A stretch of 64,000 bases of DNA from Oryzobacter telluris (lineage in GTDB: Bacteria; Actinomycetota; Actinomycetes; Actinomycetales; Dermatophilaceae). Location of the stretch: positions 1,984,001-2,048,000 of the forward strand of contig NZ_CP170723.1 of the NCBI RefSeq assembly GCF_043099285.1, given 5' to 3'. The notes under the pieces were generated by a model, which saw only the letters and a list, made by a program, of their open reading frames with translations, was not told where the DNA came from and did no database searches. Position numbers and translations under genes: made by a program. Of this stretch, positions 15,445 through 23,585 are shown in pieces (position 1 is the first letter of the stretch; each line of letters starts with the position of its first letter).

Positions 15445-16386
15445 ATGACACCCCCCGAGCAGTCCCTGCGCGGCGCCATCGACGCCGCCGCGCTGCGGGT
15501 CGCCCAGAGCAAGGCGACGACCCTCGTCGAGGCGCTGCCCTGGCTCGAGCGCTTCCGGGGTGCCCTCGTCGTCGTCAAGTACGGCGGCAACGCGATGGTC
15601 GACGACACGCTCAAGGCCGCGTTCGCGCAGGACATCGCCTTCCTCCGGTTCGCCGGCCTGCGCCCCGTCGTCGTCCACGGCGGCGGCCCGCAGATCAAAT
15701 GGATGCTCGACCGGCTGGGCCTGGCGAGCGAGTTCAAGGGCGGCCTGCGGGTCACCACGCCCGAGGTCATGGAGGTCGTGCGGATGGTGCTCACCGGCCA
15801 GGTGGGGCGCGAGCTCGTCGGCCTGCTCAACCAGCACGGCCCCGTCGCCGTCGGCCTCTCCGGTGAGGACGCGGGCCTGTTCGGCGCCCGCCGCCGCGGC
15901 GTCGTCGTCGACGGCGAGGAGCACGACATCGGGCTCGTCGGCGACGTCGTCGAGGTCGACCCGGCGGCGGTCCTCGACCTCCTCGACGCCGGCCGCATCC
16001 CCGTCGTCTCGACGATCGCGCCCGACCTCGACGTCGAGGGGCAGGTGCTCAACGTCAACGCCGACACCGCCGCCGCGGCCCTCGCCGCCGCGCTCGGCGC
16101 CCGGAAGCTCGTCGTCCTCACCGACGTCGAGGGCGTCTACGCCGCGTGGCCCGACCGCTCCTCCCTGCTCTCCGAGCTGCGCCTGTCCGCGGCGCGCCGC
16201 CTGCTCACCACCGTCGACGCCGGGATGATCCCCAAGCTCGAGGCCTGCATCCGGGCCGTCGAGGCCGGGGTGCCGCAGGCCCACGTCGTCGACGGCCGCC
16301 AGCCGCACAGCCTGCTCCTCGAGGTCTTCACCTCCGAGGGCATCGGCACCATGGTCCTGCCCGACGAGGAGACCCCTGATGAGTGA
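15445..16386 (+). CDS. argB: Acetylglutamate kinase
   Basis: ArgB phosphorylates N-acetylglutamate, the step usually inhibited by arginine in organisms with the cyclic pathway. It has 313 residues, with the amino acid kinase motifs VVVKYGGNAM, VVHGGGPQI, GLSGEDAGLFGA and NVNADTAAAALAAALGA. The N-terminal helix of about 40 residues before the kinase core is the element that mediates hexamer formation and arginine inhibition in related enzymes, so feedback control is likely. The start ATG 15445 lies 13 bases after argJ, and the stop region overlaps argD by eight bases. Confidence 0.96.
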   Translation: MTPPEQSLRGAIDAAALRVAQSKATTLVEALPWLERFRGALVVVKYGGNAMVDDTLKAAFAQDIAFLRFAGLRPVVVHGGGPQIKWMLDRLGLASEFKGGLRVTTPEVMEVVRMVLTGQVGRELVGLLNQHGPVAVGLSGEDAGLFGARRRGVVVDGEEHDIGLVGDVVEVDPAAVLDLLDAGRIPVVSTIAPDLDVEGQVLNVNADTAAAALAAALGARKLVVLTDVEGVYAAWPDRSSLLSELRLSAARRLLTTVDAGMIPKLEACIRAVEAGVPQAHVVDGRQPHSLLLEVFTSEGIGTMVLPDEETPDE

Positions 16387-17593
16387 CCCCGGACCCGCCA
16401 GCGCCCCCTGGCTCGACCGCTACGAGGGCTCGCTGCTGCGCCTCTTCGGCCGCCCGGCGCTCGTCCTCGAGCACGGCGACGGCTGCTGGGTGTGGGACGT
16501 CGACGGCCGCCGCTACCTCGACCTCGTCGGCGGCATCGCGGTGAACGCGCTCGGCCACAACCACCCCGCTCTCGTCTCGGCCGTCTCGAAGCAGGCCGGG
16601 CAGCTCGTCCACATCTCCAACTTCTTCACGTCGGTCCCGCAGGTCGAGCTCGCCGAGCGGCTGCTGTCGCTCGCCGACGCACCGGCGGGCAGCGCGGTCT
16701 TCTTCTGCAACAGCGGAACCGAGGCCATCGAGGCCGCGGTCAAGCTCGCCCGCCGCACGGGCCGCACGGGCATCGTCGCCGCCGAGGGCGCCTTCCACGG
16801 TCGCAGCACGGGGGCGCTGGCCCTCACCCACAAGAAGGCCTACCGCGAGCCGTTCGAGCCGCTGCTCCCCGGCGTCAGCCACGTGCCGTGGGGCGACGTC
16901 GACGCCCTGCGCGCCGCGGTCACCGAGGAGACCGGCGCCGTCGTCCTCGAGCCGGTGCAGGGCGAGGGTGGCGTCCTCACCGCCCCGGCCGGGTACCTGC
17001 AGGCGGCCCGCGACATCACCCGCGAGGCCGGGGCGCTCCTCGTCCTCGACGAGATCCAGACCGGGGTCGGGCGCACCGGCGCGTGGTTCGCGTTCCAGGA
17101 GGCCGGGGTCGTGCCCGACGCCATCACCCTCGCCAAGGGCCTGGGCGGCGGCGTGCCGATCGGTGCGCTCGTCACCTTCGGACCCGACGTCAGCGCGATG
17201 CTCACCCAGGGCATGCACGGCTCGACGTTCGGCGGGAACCCGCTCGCCTGCGCCGCCGGGCTGGCCGTCCTCGACACCATCGCGTCCGAGGGGCTGCTCG
17301 ACCACGCCCGGGAGGCGGGGGAGCACCTCGTGCGCCGCGTCGAGGCGCTCGGCGACGAGCGCGTGGTCGGGACCCGCGGTGCCGGACTGTTGCGCGCGAT
17401 CGTGCTGGCCGGTGACTGGTCGGGGGCCGTCGTGGCCCACGCCCGCGACGCGGGCTTCATCGTCAATCCGGTGGCCCCCGACGCGATCCGGCTCGCGCCC
17501 CCACTCGTCGTCACCACCGCCGAGCTCGACCTGTTCGTCGACGCCCTCCCCGGCCTGCTCGACGCCGCCACCTCCGAGACCCAGGACGCCTGA
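16379..17593 (+). CDS. argD: Acetylornithine aminotransferase
   Basis: This PLP-dependent class III aminotransferase of 404 residues converts N-acetylglutamate semialdehyde to N-acetylornithine. It has the PLP motifs FFCNSGTEAIEAAVKLAR and LVLDEIQTGVGRTG, and the Schiff-base Lys in ITLAKGLGGG. Enzymes of this family can also act in lysine synthesis (DapC). Its start lies eight bases inside argB, and its stop overlaps the argF start by one base (TGATG). Confidence 0.95.
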   Translation: MSDPGPASAPWLDRYEGSLLRLFGRPALVLEHGDGCWVWDVDGRRYLDLVGGIAVNALGHNHPALVSAVSKQAGQLVHISNFFTSVPQVELAERLLSLADAPAGSAVFFCNSGTEAIEAAVKLARRTGRTGIVAAEGAFHGRSTGALALTHKKAYREPFEPLLPGVSHVPWGDVDALRAAVTEETGAVVLEPVQGEGGVLTAPAGYLQAARDITREAGALLVLDEIQTGVGRTGAWFAFQEAGVVPDAITLAKGLGGGVPIGALVTFGPDVSAMLTQGMHGSTFGGNPLACAAGLAVLDTIASEGLLDHAREAGEHLVRRVEALGDERVVGTRGAGLLRAIVLAGDWSGAVVAHARDAGFIVNPVAPDAIRLAPPLVVTTAELDLFVDALPGLLDAATSETQDA

Positions 17594-18543
17594 TGACGAC
17601 CCGCCACTTCCTCGCCGACGACGACCTCACCGCGGCCGAGCAGCGCGAGGTCCTCGACCGCGCCCTGGCCCTGAAGGCCGCGCCGTTCTCCGACCGCTGC
17701 CTCGAGGGGCCGCGCACCGTGTCGATCCTGTTCGACAAGCCGACGCTGCGGACCCAGGTCTCCTTCGTCGGCGCCGTCTCCGGCCTCGGCGGGTTCCCGA
17801 TGGTCGTCGACGGGCGCCTCGCCGGGGTGGGCGTGCGCGAGTCGGTCGCCGACGTCGCGCGCGTCCTCGGACCCCAGTCGGCAGCCGTCGTGTGGCGCAC
17901 CTTCGAGCAGTCCCACCTCGAGGAGATGGCGCGGTTCGCGGGCGTGCCCGTGGTGAACGCGCTCACCGACCTCTACCACCCGTGCCAGATCCTCGCCGAC
18001 CTCCTCACCGTGCGGGAAGCCCTGGGCGAGACGGCCGGTCGCACCTTCGCGTACGTCGGCGACGGCGCGAACAACATGGCGCACAGCTACCTCCTCGGGT
18101 GCGCGCTCGCCGGGATGCACGTGCGCATCGGCACCCCGCAGAGCCACCTCCCCGATGCCGCGGTCATCGCCCGTGCCGAGGCCATCGCCGCGGAGCAGGG
18201 TGGCTCGGTGCTCGTCACCGACGACCCGGTGGCCGCCGTCCACGGCGCCGACGTCGTGGCCACCGACACGTGGGTGTCGATGGGCCAGGAGGGCGAGTCC
18301 GACGAACGCAAGGGCGCCGGAGGGCCGTTCGAGAAGTTCCGCGTCGACGCGACCCTCATGGGCCACGCCGGGGCCGGCGCCGTCTTCCTCCACTGCCTTC
18401 CCGCGTACCGCGGGTACGAGGTCGACGCCGACGTCATCGCCGGGCCGCGGTCGCTGGTCTGGCAGGAGGCCGAGAACCGGCTCCACGCGCAGAAGGCGCT
18501 GCTGTCGTGGCTCGTCGAGCACAGCGAGGGGGAGCAGCGATGA
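17593..18543 (+). CDS. argF: Ornithine carbamoyltransferase
   Basis: This enzyme makes citrulline from ornithine and carbamoyl phosphate; 316 residues. The ornithine-binding DTWVSMG and the catalytic loop HCLPAYRG are intact. The carbamoyl-phosphate motif, normally S-T-R-T, reads TLRT within FDKPTLRTQVSF; the Arg that contacts phosphate is kept while the first two positions differ. Placement between argD and argR supports an anabolic role. It overlaps argR by four bases (ATGA). Confidence 0.94.
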   Translation: MTTRHFLADDDLTAAEQREVLDRALALKAAPFSDRCLEGPRTVSILFDKPTLRTQVSFVGAVSGLGGFPMVVDGRLAGVGVRESVADVARVLGPQSAAVVWRTFEQSHLEEMARFAGVPVVNALTDLYHPCQILADLLTVREALGETAGRTFAYVGDGANNMAHSYLLGCALAGMHVRIGTPQSHLPDAAVIARAEAIAAEQGGSVLVTDDPVAAVHGADVVATDTWVSMGQEGESDERKGAGGPFEKFRVDATLMGHAGAGAVFLHCLPAYRGYEVDADVIAGPRSLVWQEAENRLHAQKALLSWLVEHSEGEQR

Positions 18544-19043
18544 CCGTCTCCACGAGCAGGGCGGGGCGCCAGCAGCGGATCGTCGAGATCCTCGCGTCCA
18601 CGGCCGTGCGCTCCCAGACCGAGCTCCTCGACCTCCTCGCGACCGACGGCATCGAGGTCACCCAGGCGACCCTGTCGCGCGACCTCGTCGACGTCGGCGC
18701 GGAGCGGGTCCGGGTCGGCAAGAACCTCGTCTACGCCGTGCCGGGGGAGGGCGGGGACCGCACCGTGCGCCCCGCCGCCGACCCGGAGGAGCACGTGACC
18801 CGCCTGCAGTCGCGCTGCCACGAGCTGCTCGTCTCCGCCGACCACTCCGCCAACCTCGTCATCCTGAGGACGCCCCCCGGCGCCGCCAACTTCCTCGCCT
18901 CGGCCCTCGACCACGCCTCGATGGAGGGGGTGCTCGGCACCATCGCCGGCGACGACACGATCATGGTCGTCACGCAGGGCGCCGCCCGCAGCCGCGAGGT
19001 CGTCGACCGCCTCATGTCGTACACCCGGAAGGACACCCCGTGA
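18540..19043 (+). CDS. argR: Arginine repressor ArgR
   Basis: This hexameric transcription repressor, using arginine as co-repressor, has 167 residues. The N-terminal winged helix (about 8-75) contains RQQRIVEILAS, RSQTELLDLL and the recognition helix region VTQATLSRDLVD. The C-terminal arginine-binding and oligomerisation domain includes EGVLGTIAGDDTIMVV, with the GDDT loop typical of arginine-binding ArgR. It sits within the operon it most likely controls through the palindrome at 12814-12829, which makes a feedback loop. Start and stop overlap both neighbours by four bases. Confidence 0.95.
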   Translation: MTVSTSRAGRQQRIVEILASTAVRSQTELLDLLATDGIEVTQATLSRDLVDVGAERVRVGKNLVYAVPGEGGDRTVRPAADPEEHVTRLQSRCHELLVSADHSANLVILRTPPGAANFLASALDHASMEGVLGTIAGDDTIMVVTQGAARSREVVDRLMSYTRKDTP

Positions 19044-20482
19044 CCCCGCCCGAGCAGCCCGCCGCGTCCGCCGCCCTGTGGGGCGGGCGCTTCGCCGGCG
19101 GACCGGCCGACGCGCTGGCCGCCCTGTCGAAGTCGACCCACTTCGACTGGCGCCTGGCCCTGCACGACGTCGCGGGCTCCCGGGCCCACGCCCGCGTCCT
19201 CCACGGCGCCGGACTCCTCGACGACGCGACCCTGGAGGCCATGCTCGACGCCCTCGAGCGGCTGCGCGCCGACGTCGAGTCGGGCGCCTTTCTCCCCGCC
19301 GAGTCCGACGAGGACGTCCACACGGCGCTGGAGCGCGGCCTCATCGAGCGTGCCGGTGCCGATGTCGGGGGTCGGCTGCGCGCCGGCCGCTCGCGCAACG
19401 ACCAGATCGCCACCCTGTTCCGCATGTACCTGCGCGAGCACGCGCGGCTCGTGGCCGGTCTCGTCCTCGACGTCGTCGACGCCCTCGTGGCGCAGTCGAC
19501 CCGCCACCTCGGCGTCTCGATGCCGGGCCGCACGCACCTCCAGCACGCCCAGCCGGTGCTGCTGTCGCACCACCTGCTCGCGCACGCCTGGGCGCTGCTG
19601 CGCGACGTCGACCGGCTGCGCGACTGGGACGCCCGCACGGCCGTCTCCCCGTACGGCGCCGGTGCCCTCGCCGGGTCCTCCCTCGGCCTCGACCCGGAGG
19701 CCGTCGCCGCCGACCTCGGTTTCGACACCTCCGTGGAGAACTCGATCGACGGCACCGCGAGCCGCGACTTCGTCGCCGAGTTCGCCTTCGTCGCGGCGAT
19801 GACGGCGATCGACATCTCCCGCCTCGCCGAGGAGGTCGTCCTCTGGGCGACCAAGGAGTTCTCCTTCGTCACGCTCGACGACGCCTACTCCACGGGGTCG
19901 AGCATCATGCCGCAGAAGAAGAACCCCGACGTCGCGGAGCTGGCGCGCGGCAAGGCCGGTCGGCTCGTCGGCGACCTCGCCGGCCTCCTCACCACGCTGA
20001 AGTCCCTGCCACTCGCCTACAACCGCGACCTCCAGGAGGACAAGGAGCCGGTCTTCGACGCGGTCGACACCCTCGAGGTCCTCCTCCCCGCCTTCTCCGG
20101 CATGGTGGCGACCCTGCAGTTCGACACGGCCCGGCTGGAGTCCCTCGCCCCGCAGGGGTTCTCGCTGGCCACCGACGTCGCCGAGTGGCTCGTGCGCGAG
20201 GGCGTGCCGTTCCGGGTCGCGCACGAGGTCGCCGGGGCGTGCGTGCGCGAGTGCGAGGGCCGCGGCATCGAGCTGTGGGACCTCACCGACGAGGACCTCC
20301 TCGGGATCAGCGGGCACCTCACGTCCGGCGTCCGGGAGGTGCTCTCGGTCGAGGGGTCGCTGGCGTCGCGCTCGGCGAAGGGTGGCACCGCCCCGGCGCG
20401 GGTGGCCGAGCAGCTCGAGCGCGTGGGCGCCGTGGCGGCCGACCACCGCGCCTGGTCCACCGTCCACCCGACCGTCCGCTGA
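19040..20482 (+). CDS. argH: Argininosuccinate lyase
   Basis: This enzyme splits argininosuccinate to arginine and fumarate; 480 residues of the fumarase/aspartase superfamily. The start MTPPEQPAASAALWGGRF, RLRAGRSRNDQIAT, the HTHLQHAQPV-like block RTHLQHAQPVLLSHH and the signature SSIMPQKKNPD are all present. The GTG start overlaps argR by four bases. argG, the preceding step, is not between argF and argH as it often is, and is not in this window. Confidence 0.96.
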   Translation: MTPPEQPAASAALWGGRFAGGPADALAALSKSTHFDWRLALHDVAGSRAHARVLHGAGLLDDATLEAMLDALERLRADVESGAFLPAESDEDVHTALERGLIERAGADVGGRLRAGRSRNDQIATLFRMYLREHARLVAGLVLDVVDALVAQSTRHLGVSMPGRTHLQHAQPVLLSHHLLAHAWALLRDVDRLRDWDARTAVSPYGAGALAGSSLGLDPEAVAADLGFDTSVENSIDGTASRDFVAEFAFVAAMTAIDISRLAEEVVLWATKEFSFVTLDDAYSTGSSIMPQKKNPDVAELARGKAGRLVGDLAGLLTTLKSLPLAYNRDLQEDKEPVFDAVDTLEVLLPAFSGMVATLQFDTARLESLAPQGFSLATDVAEWLVREGVPFRVAHEVAGACVRECEGRGIELWDLTDEDLLGISGHLTSGVREVLSVEGSLASRSAKGGTAPARVAEQLERVGAVAADHRAWSTVHPTVR

Positions 20483-20510
20483 CGGGTCCGGGAGGCGGGA
20501 GACTGGGGGC

Positions 20511-21134
20511 GTGAGCCCCACCCTGCCGACCCCCTTCTTCGCCCGCGACGTCCTCGTCGTGGCCCGCGACCTCCTCGGCTGCCGGGTCACCCACGGCGGT
20601 GTCACCGTCCGGCTGACCGAGGTGGAGGCGTACGGGGGCGCGACCGACCCGGGGTCGCACGCCTTCCGCGGCCGCTCGCCGCGCACCGAGGTGATGTTCG
20701 GGAAGCCCGGCCGCCTCTACGTCTACTTCACCTACGGGATGCACTTCTGCGCCAACGTCGTCACCGGCCACGAGGGCATGGCGTCGGCGGTCCTGCTGCG
20801 CGCCGGTGAGGTCGTCGCCGGCCACGACCTCGCTGCCGAGCGGCGCCCCGGGGTCCGTCCGCGCGACCAGGCCCGCGGCCCCGCCCGCCTCGCGACGACC
20901 CTGGGTCTCGGCCGCCCGCACAACGGGCTCTCGCTCGTGGGGGCCCGAGCGGCCGGTCGGGTCGAGCGTCCCGAGACCCCGGTGGACCCGGCGACGGTGC
21001 GCACCGGCCCCCGCGTGGGGGTCAGCGGTGCCGGCGGCGACGGCGACGCGTTCCCCTGGCGGTTCTGGCTCGACGGCGAGCCGACCGTGAGCGCCTACCG
21101 GGCCGCCGTGACGCGGAACCGGCGCCCCGCCTGA
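20511..21134 (+). CDS. 3-methyladenine DNA glycosylase (AAG/MPG type)
   Basis: This base-excision repair glycosylase of the alkyladenine (mammalian MPG-like) family has 207 residues. It removes alkylated purines and hypoxanthine from DNA. Family motifs are DLLGCRVTH, the catalytic Glu in LTEVEAYGG, GSHAFRGRSPRTEVMFG and LYVYFTYGMHFCANVV. The start GTG 20511 was chosen because the conserved region begins soon after it. The neighbourhood argH-glycosylase-tyrS is common in actinomycetes. Functional linkage to arginine synthesis is not expected. Confidence 0.9.
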   Translation: MSPTLPTPFFARDVLVVARDLLGCRVTHGGVTVRLTEVEAYGGATDPGSHAFRGRSPRTEVMFGKPGRLYVYFTYGMHFCANVVTGHEGMASAVLLRAGEVVAGHDLAAERRPGVRPRDQARGPARLATTLGLGRPHNGLSLVGARAAGRVERPETPVDPATVRTGPRVGVSGAGGDGDAFPWRFWLDGEPTVSAYRAAVTRNRRPA

Positions 21135-21148
21135 GGCGTCGCACCCCC

Positions 21149-21799
21149 ATGACAGTGATGCGCGTCACCCTGGCCGCCGCGTCCGCGCTGGTCGCGGGTG
21201 TCGTCCTCGCCGGCTGCGGCTCGGCGACGGGCGGCGCCGGGGGAGGCGGCGGCTCGGCGGCGTCTCCGAGCACCTCGATGTCGGCCCCGCGCCTGGCCGT
21301 CCCTCCGGCCGACGGGCCGGTCACCGGCCAGGGCACCGTCATCGAGGTCCCGGAGAAGGGTCCCGAGCTGTGCCTCGGCCCGGTGATGGAGTCCTTCCCG
21401 CCCCAGTGCGAGGGCATCCCGCTGGCCGGCTGGACGTGGAAGACCGGCTCGTTCGAGGACGGCAGCTCGGTCGGCAACCCCACGAAGTGGGGCACCTACG
21501 CGGTCACGGGCACCTTCGACGGCCTGACCGTGACCGTCACGAGCAGCATCCCGCTCGCCCTCCACGACACCGTGGCCCCGCCGTCACCGCGGCCGATGGC
21601 GCCCCCGGACCTCAGCGCCGAGGAGTGGGCCGCCATCGAGACGGGGGTGCGCGTCATCCCCGGCATGCTCACGAGCATGCGCGAGGGCGACCAGGGACCG
21701 GTCCTCGTCGAGGTCGTCCACGACGACGGCACCCTGCAGGACTGGGCCGACCAGGCCTTCGGGGTCGGCGCCGTCCGGCTCACCTCGATGCTGCGCTGA
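21149..21799 (+). CDS. Predicted lipoprotein of unknown function
   Basis: This 216-residue exported protein has a signal peptide ending in the lipobox LAGC, with Cys23 as the lipidation site, followed by a Gly/Ser-rich linker. The mature part has two cysteines (in ELCLGP and PQCEGI) that could form a disulfide, and a Trp-rich stretch LAGWTWKTG. I recognise no known domain. The start is ATG 21149, with ATG 21158 as an alternative. Its 3' end overlaps by 20 bases with the convergent adenosine deaminase gene. Confidence 0.75.
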   Translation: MTVMRVTLAAASALVAGVVLAGCGSATGGAGGGGGSAASPSTSMSAPRLAVPPADGPVTGQGTVIEVPEKGPELCLGPVMESFPPQCEGIPLAGWTWKTGSFEDGSSVGNPTKWGTYAVTGTFDGLTVTVTSSIPLALHDTVAPPSPRPMAPPDLSAEEWAAIETGVRVIPGMLTSMREGDQGPVLVEVVHDDGTLQDWADQAFGVGAVRLTSMLR

Positions 21800-22829
21800 C
21801 CCTCACGTGCTCGGCGATCTCCTCGCGGAGCCGGCCCTTGACGTCCTCCGGGGCGAACGACGCGTCGACCCCGGCGATGGCGAGGTCGGCGACGCCCTGC
21901 TCGTCGAGGTCGAGCAGGGCGGCGGCCACCTCGTACTCGCGGTTCAGGGTCGTGCCGAACATCGGCGGGTCGTCGCTGTTGACCGTGACGACGACGCCGG
22001 CCTCCACCATCGCGCGGATCGGGTGGTCCTCGATGCGCTCGACGACCCGGGTGGCCACGTTGCTCGTCGGGCACACCTCGAGCGGGATGCGGTGCTCGGC
22101 GAGGTGCTCGAGCAGGCGGGGGTCCTGCACCGATGACGTTCCGTGCCCGATCCGCTCCGCGCCGAGCAGGGTGAGGGCGTCCCACACCGACTGCGGCCCG
22201 GTGGACTCGCCCGAGTGGGGTACCGAGTGCAGGCCGGCGGCTCGCGCAGCGGTGAAGTGGGGCGCGAACTGGGGCCGCGGCACGCCGATCTCGGGTCCAC
22301 CGAGGCCGAAGCCGACGAGCGCCTCCGGCCGGTGGTCCAGGGCGTACGACAGCGTCGCGTCGGCGGCCTCGAGCCCGGACTCGCCGGGGATGTCGTAGAC
22401 CCAGCGCAGGACGACGCCGTGGTCGCGCTCGGCCGCCACCCGGGCGTCCTCGATGGCCTCGGTGTAGGCCTCGATGGCGATGCCCCGCAGCACCGAGGTG
22501 TACGGCGTCATCGTCAGCTCGGCGTACCTGACCTGCTGGCCGGCGAGCTCGCGGGCGACCTCGTAGGTCAGCATCCGCACGTCCTCGGGGGTGCGCAGGA
22601 GGTCGACCGTGGCGAGGTAGACGTCGACGAAGTGGGCGAAGTCGGTGAAGGTGAAGAAGCGGGCGAGCTCGTCCGGGTCGGTCGGCACGGTGGGGCTGGG
22701 GTGCCGCCGCACCAGCTCGGCCACGATCCGCGGCGAGGCCGACCCCACGTGGTGCACGTGCAGCTCGGCCTTGGGCAGGCCGGCGACGAAGGCGGTGAGG
22801 TCGGGACGCGGGGAGGGGGAGGTGCTCAT
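21780..22829 (-). CDS. add: Adenosine deaminase-family hydrolase
   Basis: This zinc hydrolase of the TIM-barrel amidohydrolase superfamily has 349 residues. The metal ligands are in ELHVHHVGS near the N-terminus (HxH); later come CPTSNVATR and the metal-binding TVNSDDPPMFG with a conserved Asp pair. Most members deaminate adenosine to inosine; the HVHHVGS subtype, common in actinomycetes, could prefer another purine nucleoside. The start is ATG 22829, after which PKAELHVHH follows quickly. It is transcribed away from the GNAT gene. Confidence 0.86.
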   Translation of the reverse strand: MSTSPSPRPDLTAFVAGLPKAELHVHHVGSASPRIVAELVRRHPSPTVPTDPDELARFFTFTDFAHFVDVYLATVDLLRTPEDVRMLTYEVARELAGQQVRYAELTMTPYTSVLRGIAIEAYTEAIEDARVAAERDHGVVLRWVYDIPGESGLEAADATLSYALDHRPEALVGFGLGGPEIGVPRPQFAPHFTAARAAGLHSVPHSGESTGPQSVWDALTLLGAERIGHGTSSVQDPRLLEHLAEHRIPLEVCPTSNVATRVVERIEDHPIRAMVEAGVVVTVNSDDPPMFGTTLNREYEVAAALLDLDEQGVADLAIAGVDASFAPEDVKGRLREEIAEHVRVSAASR

Positions 22830-22878
22830 GGCGCGCCAGTGTGCCCGAAATCCGGTGGAGGTCGTTCCCCGCACCGGG

Positions 22879-22884
22879 TAGGCA
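22879..22884 (+). promoter_or_regulatory. Minus 10-like element before the GNAT gene
   Basis: TAGGCA lies six bases before the ATG at 22891, a leaderless layout. The sequence GGTAGGCAGGGGCCATG is almost the same as that before the VOC gene at 47692. Confidence 0.4.
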
Positions 22885-22890
22885 GGGGCC

Positions 22891-23457
22891 ATGACCTCTC
22901 CCGGACTGGGCTGGCCGCGCCGCACCGAGCGGCTCGTCCTGCGACCCCCGACCGACGACGACCTCGACCGGCTGCTCGCCTGGCGCAACCACCCCGACGT
23001 CGCCCGCTGGCTGCTGCGCACCGTCGTCGACCCCACCTCCTACCGGGCCGCCTGGCGCGGCAGCTCCGACGACCCGTGGGACCACTCCGTCGTCGCGGTG
23101 CTGGGGGAGGAGGTCGTGGCCACCGTGTCGGTCGAGGTGCGCGACGGGATGGGCCAGCAGGTCGAGGGCAACCCGGCGCCCGGGAGCGAGGGGCTGCTCG
23201 GCTACCTCGTCGACCCCGCGCACCACGGCCGGGGGTTCGCCACCGAGGCGGTCCGCCCGATGCTCGACCTCGCCTTCCGCGAGCTCGGCCTGCACCGGGT
23301 CACGGCCGGGTGCTTCGCCGACAACGTCGGTTCCTGGCGGGTGATGGAGAAGCTCGGCATGCGGCGCGAGCAGCACGGGGTGCGCGACTCGTGGCACGCC
23401 GAGCTCGGCTGGGTCGACGGGTACACGTACGCGGTCCTGGCCGACGAGTGGCGCTGA
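22891..23457 (+). CDS. GNAT N-acetyltransferase (RimJ/RimL-like)
   Basis: This 188-residue GCN5-related acetyltransferase begins with the typical RTERLVLRPPTDDDLDRLLAWRN. The acetyl-CoA-binding motif is GYLVDPAHHGRGFATEAVRPM, followed by LHRVTAGCFADNVGSWRVMEKLGM. This is the RimJ/RimL branch, which acetylates protein N-termini, antibiotics or small metabolites; the acceptor is not known. It is a single gene between the deaminase and tyrS. Confidence 0.87.
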   Translation: MTSPGLGWPRRTERLVLRPPTDDDLDRLLAWRNHPDVARWLLRTVVDPTSYRAAWRGSSDDPWDHSVVAVLGEEVVATVSVEVRDGMGQQVEGNPAPGSEGLLGYLVDPAHHGRGFATEAVRPMLDLAFRELGLHRVTAGCFADNVGSWRVMEKLGMRREQHGVRDSWHAELGWVDGYTYAVLADEWR

Positions 23458-23585
23458 GCCCACTCCGTCCGCCGCGCTCCGTCCGTCCCGCAGGCCGCAC
23501 CCGTGCGCGCGGGCCGTGCGTGGCAGGCTGTCCCGGGCGCCCGGCATCCGGCCACGGCGCACCGTCCAGGAAGAGGGAACGACCA

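Noticed and set aside
13773..16121. Very long open frame on the minus strand opposite argC-argB (782 codons)
   Set aside because: It is antisense to well-identified arginine genes, has no known domain and is of the kind produced by high GC at third positions.
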